From assembly GCA_016716385.1 (NCBI GenBank), contig JADJWL010000025.1, positions 992,001 to 1,056,000 on the forward strand: a stretch of DNA of 64,000 bases, given 5' to 3'. Below, one piece after another: positions 43,708-51,604 of this stretch; the first letter of the stretch is position 1; each line of letters starts with the position of its first letter. Under the pieces are notes generated by a model, which worked only from the letters and a program-made list of their open reading frames with translations, made no database searches and was not told the DNA's origin. Made by a program: the position numbers and the translations under genes. This stretch comes from Bryobacterales bacterium (GTDB taxonomy: Bacteria; Acidobacteriota; Terriglobia; Bryobacterales; Bryobacteraceae).

Positions 43708-44070
43708 ATGCTCAACTTTCCTCTCCTGAAGACCGGGGCCGCGATGCAGTATCCGGCAGAGCTTAGCGTCCGCTACGCGACGGAGGTTCTGCAGTACGTG
43801 GATGGCAGTGAGCAGCGCTACCGGGACTCAGGTACGCCGCAACGTCAGTGGATCGTCAGGCTCGATCTGCTGGATGAGCAGGAACTGTCCGCGATCGAAC
43901 ATTTGTTCGTAGCTGCGCAGGGAATGATCGGATCGTTCGCATTCACCGATCCGCACGACGGAGTGGAGTATACGGATTGCAGCTTCGCCTTACCGCAGAT
44001 CGAGAGCCGCTATGTCGATGAACTGCGGGGTCAGGCACGGGTCATTATCCGGCAGAACAGGAGTCAGTGA
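43708..44070 (+). CDS. Distal tail protein 1 (DUF2460-like)
   Basis: A 120-residue protein: MLNFPLLKTGAAMQYPAEL, WIVRLDLLDEQELSAIEHLF, and AFTDPHDGVEYTDCSFALP. This pattern resembles the small distal-tail/DUF2460-type proteins that sit under the tail tube in gene transfer agents and siphoviruses. The downstream gene (44070) has the same N-terminal design, suggesting tandem duplication. Four bp after the tape-measure stop. Confidence 0.65.
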   Translation: MLNFPLLKTGAAMQYPAELSVRYATEVLQYVDGSEQRYRDSGTPQRQWIVRLDLLDEQELSAIEHLFVAAQGMIGSFAFTDPHDGVEYTDCSFALPQIESRYVDELRGQARVIIRQNRSQ

Positions 44071-44864
44071 TGCTGTTCTATCCACAACTGAACTCAGGGT
44101 CGGTGACCCAGTATCCGGTAGAGAAGCGGCTGCTAGCAGGGGCGATAGTCAATGAACTATCCGAGGGCAGACAGGTCAAGTACGCGGACGCAGCGTTGGA
44201 TCGTCTGTCGTGGCGGCTTCAGCACCGGGCGCTCCGCGGCGAAGAAACTGAACGATTGACCAATCTGTTCCACGCGACCGAGGGTCGGTTGCATACATTC
44301 ACATTCCACGATCCCACAGCGAATCTTCTGCGGTGGAGCGAGGCGTTCGGGGAAGCCGTATGGGAACGGAATACGCTGCTAAGTGTCACGCCCGGCTCCG
44401 GCGATCCACTGGGATCGGATCGAGCCTGGACGCTTCACAACAGCGGCATTGCGCCCCTTGCCGTGGCGCAACGGATTACAGGATTGGCTTGGCACACCTA
44501 CGCATTCAGCGTGTGGATTAGAAGCGCGACGCCCGGCGCCGTCAGCCTCAGCCTGCGAACAGCTGACGCAGTCCACTCAGACACTCGACGCATTGGACCG
44601 GTCTGGAAGCGGGTGTTGCTTTCGGATGGACTTCCGTCGGGTGAGCCTTGGATTGAGTTTGGCGTGGAACTCGCGGCTGGACAGACGGTCGAGGTCTTCG
44701 GCGCCCAGGTGGAGAGCCAGCGCGCTCCGTCGCTCTACCGGCCAACCGCATCACGAAGCGGCGTCCACACCAGCGCCCGCTTCGCTGAAGATTTCCTGCG
44801 CATAGTGGCGGACGGTCCGGACAGGTATTCGTGCGAAGTGGCGATCGAGGCGCTGCTGAGCTAG
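44070..44864 (+). CDS. Distal tail protein 2 with C-terminal carbohydrate-binding-like domain
   Basis: A 264-residue protein. Residues 1-95 repeat the design of the preceding gene (LSGSVTQYPVEKR-type opening; FHATEGRLHTFTFHDPTANLL). The rest forms a beta-sandwich resembling CBM4/9-type domains, with LAWHTYAFSVWIRSATPGAV and EPWIEFGVELAAGQTVEVFGAQVE. Such a domain at the tail tip could touch a surface glycan. ATG at 44070 overlaps the previous stop by one base (TGATG). A terminator follows (44867-44902). Confidence 0.65.
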   Translation: MLFYPQLNSGSVTQYPVEKRLLAGAIVNELSEGRQVKYADAALDRLSWRLQHRALRGEETERLTNLFHATEGRLHTFTFHDPTANLLRWSEAFGEAVWERNTLLSVTPGSGDPLGSDRAWTLHNSGIAPLAVAQRITGLAWHTYAFSVWIRSATPGAVSLSLRTADAVHSDTRRIGPVWKRVLLSDGLPSGEPWIEFGVELAAGQTVEVFGAQVESQRAPSLYRPTASRSGVHTSARFAEDFLRIVADGPDRYSCEVAIEALLS

Positions 44865-44866
44865 AG

Positions 44867-44902
44867 AGAACGGCCTGATGGCCCCGGGGGCCGTTCTTTG
44901 TT
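44867..44902 (+). terminator. Intrinsic terminator inside the tail module
   Basis: AGAACGGCC (44867-44875) pairs perfectly with GGCCGTTCT (44889-44897), followed by a short TTTGTT. It separates the distal tail genes from the hub gene, 25 bp before the next start. Confidence 0.7.
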
Positions 44903-44926
44903 CTGAACGAAAGGTGCATACATTCG

Positions 44927-47164
44927 ATGCCAACCATCTTCGAGCACAAGGAACTGGAACTTACCGAAACGCCAATTCTGTTGTTTAGCTGTCACCTGAA
45001 CAATGGAACGGTGGAGCGCTGGAGCACCCACCGCGTGACAGTCGATGGCAATGTCTACTCGGCGCGTGTTCTGCGACACAACCTGTTCGAGATCCGGGCA
45101 GCATCGGATCAAGGAGCGGACGCGGTCCCACGGGTTTCTCTCTCGCTGGCGAATGCCGACGCACACTTCTCGCAGATTGAACAAAGCCTTGGATGGAAGG
45201 GTGCGCATCTCGATGTGCGATTCGTCTTCTATGACATGAAGGCGGATGAGGCAGCGACCGAGGCAGTCACGCTGTTCAAGGGAAGCACGAATCCGCCGGA
45301 TGAACTGACCGATTCAGTGTGCCGGCTGTCTGCCGTGAACCGGATGAGTCTCCAGAGAGTGCTGCTGCCCGAGGTCCGGGTCCAGCGCCGGTGTCCGTGG
45401 CAGTTCCCTTCGACTGCCGACCAGCGTCTGGAGGCTGCGACCGGCGGGTCAGCTGTTCAGTATTCCCGCTACTACCGGTGCGGCTATTCTCCAGACGTAG
45501 CCGGCGGGGCAGGCAACCTGAACGGCGGTGCTCCGTTCACGACGTGCAACTACACCCGAAGCGACTGCGAGGCTCGGGGGATGTTCAGCGAGGATTCCGA
45601 ACTTCGTCACACGGCGCGATTCGGCGGGATCGAGTTCGTTCCTCTCTCGGTTCTCGTGCGGAGCTTTGGGGACAAGGGAAGCCAGTACGCGGCGGTGTCA
45701 GAGAACGAGGGGCGCTACAACGACCTTGTCCCCATCGTCTACGGTACTGGCTGGCACGCACCGATGATCGTATTTGCGCGCAATGACGGCAATCTGACGC
45801 GGCTCGAAGTGTTGCTTGGAATGGGGCCGGTGGAGGCCGTCCATAAGGTGCTCGTCAACGATGTGGAAATTCCCGCGGGCCAAGCGGGACGCAACATGAC
45901 CGGCACGGGCTGGTTCAATCTCGTGGGCGTCGGTCACCGGAGCGGGGGATTCAATCTCGACTTCACGGACGCGTTAGGCCAACCGTTAGGAGATCCTTAC
46001 GGCAGCATGGCATACCTGTCCGTGGTGGTTCCGAACCGACTCAGCGATGGCCGTTCCTTACCAAGGGTGCGCGTCCTGATGAGCGGATTGCAGGTGCCCA
46101 CGTTTGATGAAACGGGCGCTTACACGGGCGATGCGTTCAGCAAGAACCCCTGTTGGGTCCTGTTGGACATCCTGCGCAGGACGGGTTGGCGAGAGGATGA
46201 GATCGACCTGGCGAGCTTTGGGCGGGCGGCGGCGTACTGCAACGAAGCGATCGCAGGATCAGATCTTTATGGCAATCCGGTGTGGATACCCCGATTTCAA
46301 TGTAACCTCGTTCTTACAAAACGCCGCACGGCAGCGGATGTGATTCGTGGAATCCGGGCAGGTTCGCGGCTATCGCTCACGTATGGTGCGCAGGGAAAGC
46401 TTGTGCTGCGTGTGGAGAACACGCTCGCTTTGCAGCAACCAGTGAAGCCGGCGCAGAGCAACAGCGTCGAGCCTCTACAAGGCGGCTGGCCGGCGTACGA
46501 GTTTGGCGATGGCGCGGGGGGGACTTCCGGAGTCCTGCGCGGGAGCAATGGAGAGTCAAGCGTCCGGCTCTGGTCGCGGGCAACGATCGACACACCGAAT
46601 CGGTTTGCGATGGAGTTCCAGGACGAGTTCAACGATTACCAGCAGGATAGCTTGTCGCTGGTCGACGCCGGGGACGTGCACTTGAGCGGGCAGGAAATCA
46701 CCGGACCGCTGACGGCGCTGGGTGTACCGAACTTCAGCCAGGCGGGACGCATCCTGAAGTTCCACCTCGATCGCTCAATCCGTGGGAATCTGTATGCCGA
46801 GTTCGAGACAAGCGTACGCGGAGTGGGACTGGCGCCCGGCGACATCATCACGCTGACTTACTTGAAGCACGGTCTCGAAAGACAGCCCTTCCGGATTATC
46901 CGGGTTTCTCCTGGAGCTAATTTCCGGACAGCGCGGATTGTGGCACAAACGCACTCCGACACCTGGTACAGCGATACGAACGGAATCTCCGCCCGAGGCG
47001 GAAGGCGCCAAACGGAAGCGGGGCTGGGGCTTCCCAGACCGCTCCTGGGAACGGTGACCGATAGCAGCGGCGCGATGCAGTTTTCCATCGAGGAGCGGGC
47101 GTATGGGGAGGGAGACGGGGGCATCTGTAGAGATCGCGGCAGAGTTCGGCCATCCGGCGGTTGA
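44927..47164 (+). CDS. Tail hub/tip protein with four-Cys Fe-S-type domain
   Basis: A 745-residue tail-tip protein. The N-terminal ~150 residues match the DUF2163/gpL-like hub domain. Four Cys at 156 (RCPWQF), 185 (RCGYS), 207 and 214 (TCNYTRSDC) lie just before RFGGIEF. This arrangement resembles the [4Fe-4S]-binding C-terminal domain of lambda gpL and GTA gp13-type proteins. The remainder (about 240-745) has the gpJ-like hub strands and ends in EERAYGEG-type residues. It overlaps the next gene by 62 bp in a different frame; see finding. Confidence 0.72.
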   Translation: MPTIFEHKELELTETPILLFSCHLNNGTVERWSTHRVTVDGNVYSARVLRHNLFEIRAASDQGADAVPRVSLSLANADAHFSQIEQSLGWKGAHLDVRFVFYDMKADEAATEAVTLFKGSTNPPDELTDSVCRLSAVNRMSLQRVLLPEVRVQRRCPWQFPSTADQRLEAATGGSAVQYSRYYRCGYSPDVAGGAGNLNGGAPFTTCNYTRSDCEARGMFSEDSELRHTARFGGIEFVPLSVLVRSFGDKGSQYAAVSENEGRYNDLVPIVYGTGWHAPMIVFARNDGNLTRLEVLLGMGPVEAVHKVLVNDVEIPAGQAGRNMTGTGWFNLVGVGHRSGGFNLDFTDALGQPLGDPYGSMAYLSVVVPNRLSDGRSLPRVRVLMSGLQVPTFDETGAYTGDAFSKNPCWVLLDILRRTGWREDEIDLASFGRAAAYCNEAIAGSDLYGNPVWIPRFQCNLVLTKRRTAADVIRGIRAGSRLSLTYGAQGKLVLRVENTLALQQPVKPAQSNSVEPLQGGWPAYEFGDGAGGTSGVLRGSNGESSVRLWSRATIDTPNRFAMEFQDEFNDYQQDSLSLVDAGDVHLSGQEITGPLTALGVPNFSQAGRILKFHLDRSIRGNLYAEFETSVRGVGLAPGDIITLTYLKHGLERQPFRIIRVSPGANFRTARIVAQTHSDTWYSDTNGISARGGRRQTEAGLGLPRPLLGTVTDSSGAMQFSIEERAYGEGDGGICRDRGRVRPSGG

Positions 47165-48845
47165 GGTGGCGCCCGATCTCGACGCTCCGTTCGTCAGTCT
47201 GGCTGCCGGGGTCGGGGGCGGCGGGACACTGGCAGGCGACCAGACTCTTTACTACGCCGTGAGTCCGACCGGCGGAGATGGACGCGAGGGCGTGCTCTCG
47301 TTTCTCGTGTCCGCCAGGATTCCGCCGGGGAGTGCGAGCTTCGCGGTGACACTTAATGGATTGCGGTTTCCGCTGGCGAGTTCGGGATTCCACGTGTATC
47401 GGGGTGTTGGGCCGTGGGAGCTGAGACGGATTGCGTCGGATCAGCCGCTCGGTGAATCATTCACCGATACAGGGTACGAGGCACAGTTGATCGCACCGCC
47501 GGATCGGAACTACCACCATGCGAACTTCTATTGGCGGATGGAGAGGCAGCCGGAGATAGCGGCGACGATCCACTCGGCTACGATCGTCGGGAACGGCAGC
47601 CTCCAGATGCCGGAAGACGAGTATCGGGGCATGACGGTCCGGATCATGCGCGGCAAGGGCAAAGGCCAGGAGCGGAGCGTGAGCTTCAATACCGCGACGA
47701 CGCTCTATCTTTCGCGCTCCTGGGAGACGGAGCCCGATAGCACGAGCACGTTTACAGTTTCGGAGGCAGGCTGGCGGCCGGGCGCGAGTGGACCGGCGAG
47801 TCCGATTCAGTTCCTCGCACCGAACCGGCCGGGCACCGTGATTCAAGTAACGGGGCGGGCAGCCAATGTGAACAACGAGGAATCGCCTGCTGAGTCGGCT
47901 GTTGTCACACGGTGGGTCCTTGGCGGCGCCGGGGGTGGGGCGCTCGACCTCGAGCCGCCGCCAACTCCGGTGTTCGGTCTGGCGCTGCCGCCCGGACGTG
48001 GCGGAATGGTCGAGGTGGCGGGATTGGGCTTCGAGACGCTCGAAAACACTCGAACCGTCACGGCGGCCACTGTCGCGCTGTTCTATTGGGATGAACTGGC
48101 AGGCGCACCGGCGACGATGCTGGCGGCGGCGGCTCTGCCGCAGGATGACTTTGTCGAGATTACACCGGCTGGGTCCCTGGCGGAAGGCACGGTGTGCCAA
48201 GCCGGTCCGGAGGTGTGGCGCATCACTGAGGCACTCGGTGGCAGTACGTACCGCGTGGAGCGCGGGGTCCATGACACAGAGGCCTCAGCGCACGCACCAG
48301 GCACGACGGTGTACCCCTTGCTGCGCAAAGTCGCGATTGCCCCGTTTCCGCGAGACTTCTTCGGCAGTCCGGCGAGCGGGAACTGGCGGTTTCCCATCTC
48401 ATTGGCGGACGCCCGGATCGTGAGTGCCGAGATGTTCGTAACGAATACGGTGGGCGCCAGCGGCGTGGGAGTGGTGAACTTCACGCAAACTCTGGACTAT
48501 GGATTGCGGACGCTGTCCGGAGGACAGTACACAATCACGATCGATGGCTTCCTGGCGATTCAAGACGGCGCGGCGCCGGACCTTGTGGTGGACACACCGC
48601 ACAGCGTGAGGGACATCTTCGCCGTGGTGCGGGAAACACCAGTGGGCAGCCCCGTACAGATCCGGATCCGCCAGAATGGTGTGATTTACTGCACGCTGGA
48701 GATCGCGCCCGGATTGACGATCTCAAACTCTGTTCCGGGCCGGGATTTGCCGCCACTCGAGGGCGGAGCACGAGTGAGCATTGACATCGCGGGTGTCGGA
48801 CAGAGCGCGCCTGGATCTGACCTGACTGTCGTGATTCGCCTGTGA
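47103..48845 (+). CDS. Tail-tip protein, possibly the split C-terminal part of the hub
   Basis: A 580-residue protein. Residues about 30-125 form an Ig-like domain with TLAGDQTLYYAVSPTGGDGREG and GFHVYRGVGPWELRRIA, followed by strand-rich segments (ATIHSATIVGNGSLQMPEDEY; GKGKGQERSVSFN) and a C-terminal beta region. In related hubs I would expect these segments to follow directly on the upstream gene's last motif; here they are in the +1 frame. A good SD (GAGGAG, about 7 bp before the ATG at 47103) allows independent initiation. Confidence 0.65.
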   Translation: MGRETGASVEIAAEFGHPAVEVAPDLDAPFVSLAAGVGGGGTLAGDQTLYYAVSPTGGDGREGVLSFLVSARIPPGSASFAVTLNGLRFPLASSGFHVYRGVGPWELRRIASDQPLGESFTDTGYEAQLIAPPDRNYHHANFYWRMERQPEIAATIHSATIVGNGSLQMPEDEYRGMTVRIMRGKGKGQERSVSFNTATTLYLSRSWETEPDSTSTFTVSEAGWRPGASGPASPIQFLAPNRPGTVIQVTGRAANVNNEESPAESAVVTRWVLGGAGGGALDLEPPPTPVFGLALPPGRGGMVEVAGLGFETLENTRTVTAATVALFYWDELAGAPATMLAAAALPQDDFVEITPAGSLAEGTVCQAGPEVWRITEALGGSTYRVERGVHDTEASAHAPGTTVYPLLRKVAIAPFPRDFFGSPASGNWRFPISLADARIVSAEMFVTNTVGASGVGVVNFTQTLDYGLRTLSGGQYTITIDGFLAIQDGAAPDLVVDTPHSVRDIFAVVRETPVGSPVQIRIRQNGVIYCTLEIAPGLTISNSVPGRDLPPLEGGARVSIDIAGVGQSAPGSDLTVVIRL

Positions 48846-48854
48846 GGTGACGCC

Positions 48855-51596
48855 ATGCCTGAGACATTGGAAAAGCTGCGGCCCGATCGCGATCTGCAGT
48901 GCTACTTCGAGAGACCGTCGGCGGTTGCGGCAATGAGCGGCGCTGGTCCTGGTGGGTTCGCCGTCAGCGGGAACTGGCGGCAACAGTTCGACTGGGCGGT
49001 GATCGAGTGGAACCGCGACAATACGTTCGAGCATCCGGCCTTCCGGTACCTGCCAGATGGCGATCTGAGCGGTTTGCAGCTGGAGTATGAGGAGACGCGT
49101 GAGAACTGCATTACAATTGACTCGACCCTCTATCCGACGGTCGATTGGCCGCACCTCCGTGTTTGGGCAGATCCGGGAACCGGCGAGAAGGTATACAAGG
49201 TGCCACTGCTTCCGCACGCGACTCCAGTCCAAGGAACGTATACGGCGGCGCAATGCACGTTCCAGTTGAGCGGCACGCCGACAGCCGGCGACTATGTCCA
49301 GGTGGCGTGGCTGGATGAGCATCACACCTATCAGATGACGGCGTCCGATACAGTGGAAAGCGCACTCGACGTCCTGGTGACCAGCATCAACGCCCTGTCG
49401 CCGATCTTGTCAGCAGAACGGATCGCCGGAACAATCCGATTGTGGTTCACGGATGCGACGACGGGAACAAACGGCAACCGGATGGGTGTCTACGCGAATG
49501 TCTCAGGAAGCCAGAGCGTTGAGTGGACGCCGCGGTGGCAGAAGATGTCTGGAGGTGAGGCGCCCACGCGATGGCGGATCAGCCTCGATTTTGGCAGCCT
49601 CACCGATGAGCACAGCACCGTGGTTCCTACGGGGAATGTCCGCAAGCTGCGATGGACGTACGCAGCAGACATGCAGGCCGGCGCCTACGAGCGTAGCGAG
49701 TTCCACGTGGAGGTTTCGGATTGGACGGTGACCGGGACGAACCGGCTCTACCAGGTTGCGAGTCCCGAAAGCAGACGGATCGAAGATGACCGTTCGGAAC
49801 TCGCTTACAGCGGCGTTTGGGCTGCGCCCGCTCTTGGGAACTACTCCGGCGGCTCCATCCGCTGGACGGTTTCACAGAACGCGGCGGTGTCGCTGACCTA
49901 CCAAGCGCCTCAGAACCACACGCTGTATCTGGGAACGCGAAGAGCGCCGAACGCCAGCGCCGTGGAGGTGACGGTGGACGGCGGGGTGCCGGCGACGCAT
50001 GTTCTGTCACTGGGGGAGGATGTGCTCGTTCGGATTCCTCTCGCAGACCTGGATGGCGGGATTCCGCACACCGTGTCTGTCAGGCAGGCAGGCAGCAACG
50101 GGGAGTTCTTCTATTTCGACTTCTTCGAGATCGCAGTTCCCACGACACAGCTGCCGGAGTTCGCAGAAGATCCGCAGATGACATTGGCCACCGATTGGGA
50201 CACGGACCATTCTCTGGCTGTGCCTCCAGAGAGAACGGCTTGGTTTCTGAAATCGCTTGGGTACACGGGTACGGCAAATCACTACGTGGGCGCCCTGTGG
50301 TTTTACGAGTTGTACCGGAAGGGGAGCAGCTACGCCTCAGCGGTCCTCGAATTCAAGGGCACACCGGACTGGATCCAGCAGCCGCTGAATACGATTACTC
50401 TTGTGCTCGGGGGTACACCGAATCCGACTTACCACGCAACTCTCGTTGGAGACACCGCGGCCAGCATCGCCAAGGCTTTCGAGCTGAAACTGAACGACGG
50501 TTACACGGCCGTGTGGGCGGAAGCCGATGGTGCGATGCTGACGATCCATGCGCGGGCAATGGGGGCGGCCGGGAACCTGATCGGCATCACGGCGAGCCCG
50601 GACACCGGTCCGTACCGCATCGAGGTGACTGGGAGTGCGCTCGCCGGGGGTTCCGACGGCGTGGCGGAACCCGCGTACATGCGGGGCTGGCGGGTGGACC
50701 TCGAAGCGACGCCAAGAAATAACCGGGCCGTCCGGGATTGGAGCCGCAGCTACTATGCGGCGCTCAAGAGTTACGGCATCGGTGTCATCGCCGCCTACAG
50801 CACAGAGTTGCAGCATGGCGATACCGATCCCGCGGCCGGCATCTCGCAGTTCTATCCGAATGGCGAACCGGCGCTGCTGAACACACCGGCGATCCAGACC
50901 AACTTCTCGCCGGTGAGCATCACCTACTGGCGGGAGTGCTTCCGTGAAATGGCGCAGATCATGGTGGAGGCGGGAGTCCCGCCATACTTGCAGTTCGGCG
51001 AGACACAGTGGTGGTACTTTCCGTTTCCGGGGAGCGGGATGCCGTTCTACGACGCCTATGCAAAGGCGTCGTTCGAAATGCAGTACGGCCGGCCGATGCA
51101 TGTATTTCTCAGCCATTTCGATGACCCGGCTCCCCATGCCGAGGAAACGGCGCATCTCTCCGGTCTGATCGGCACCTACACGGATGCCATCATGGCGCAT
51201 GTCCGGGCCAGTTATCCGGAAACGAAGTTCGAGGTCCTCTATCCGCCCGACGTAAACGATACGCCGCTCAACACTGCGGTGAACTTGCCGGTGAACCATT
51301 GGACTCCCGCCGTGCTCGAGCGGTTCAAGACGGAGAACTTCACGTTCACGTTCGAACGCGACCTGAACAAGGCGGCGATGTCCGTCCGTTTGCCAATGGA
51401 TCTCGGATTCCCCAGGGACAGAAGCGCCCACCTCGTCGGAATCAACGACTACACGTCCCCATGGTTGAAGGAAGTGGGGCTGTCAAAGGCCGAGGGCGTC
51501 GCCTCGGTCGTCTTGTGGGCGCTTGATCAATACTGCCTGGTGGGTTACCCGACGCCTCTGCGGCAACTGAGCCGCCACGCTACGTTTCAAGGCTGA
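48855..51596 (+). CDS. Tail fibre/tip protein with glycoside-hydrolase-like C-terminus
   Basis: A 913-residue protein, the last gene of the cassette. The N-terminal two thirds consist of strand-rich modules, including RISLDFGSLTDEHST and a concanavalin-like segment. The C-terminal ~280 residues look like a TIM-barrel glycoside hydrolase: MRGWRVDLEATPRNNRAVRDWS, YLQFGETQWWYFP with a possible catalytic Glu, and YGRPMHVFLSHFDDP. It may cut surface polysaccharide or peptidoglycan to reach the cell. AGGTGA precedes the ATG. It stops 8 bp before the convergent nuoM stop; no lysis genes follow. Confidence 0.7.
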   Translation: MPETLEKLRPDRDLQCYFERPSAVAAMSGAGPGGFAVSGNWRQQFDWAVIEWNRDNTFEHPAFRYLPDGDLSGLQLEYEETRENCITIDSTLYPTVDWPHLRVWADPGTGEKVYKVPLLPHATPVQGTYTAAQCTFQLSGTPTAGDYVQVAWLDEHHTYQMTASDTVESALDVLVTSINALSPILSAERIAGTIRLWFTDATTGTNGNRMGVYANVSGSQSVEWTPRWQKMSGGEAPTRWRISLDFGSLTDEHSTVVPTGNVRKLRWTYAADMQAGAYERSEFHVEVSDWTVTGTNRLYQVASPESRRIEDDRSELAYSGVWAAPALGNYSGGSIRWTVSQNAAVSLTYQAPQNHTLYLGTRRAPNASAVEVTVDGGVPATHVLSLGEDVLVRIPLADLDGGIPHTVSVRQAGSNGEFFYFDFFEIAVPTTQLPEFAEDPQMTLATDWDTDHSLAVPPERTAWFLKSLGYTGTANHYVGALWFYELYRKGSSYASAVLEFKGTPDWIQQPLNTITLVLGGTPNPTYHATLVGDTAASIAKAFELKLNDGYTAVWAEADGAMLTIHARAMGAAGNLIGITASPDTGPYRIEVTGSALAGGSDGVAEPAYMRGWRVDLEATPRNNRAVRDWSRSYYAALKSYGIGVIAAYSTELQHGDTDPAAGISQFYPNGEPALLNTPAIQTNFSPVSITYWRECFREMAQIMVEAGVPPYLQFGETQWWYFPFPGSGMPFYDAYAKASFEMQYGRPMHVFLSHFDDPAPHAEETAHLSGLIGTYTDAIMAHVRASYPETKFEVLYPPDVNDTPLNTAVNLPVNHWTPAVLERFKTENFTFTFERDLNKAAMSVRLPMDLGFPRDRSAHLVGINDYTSPWLKEVGLSKAEGVASVVLWALDQYCLVGYPTPLRQLSRHATFQG

Positions 51597-51604
51597 GGCG
51601 TCTG

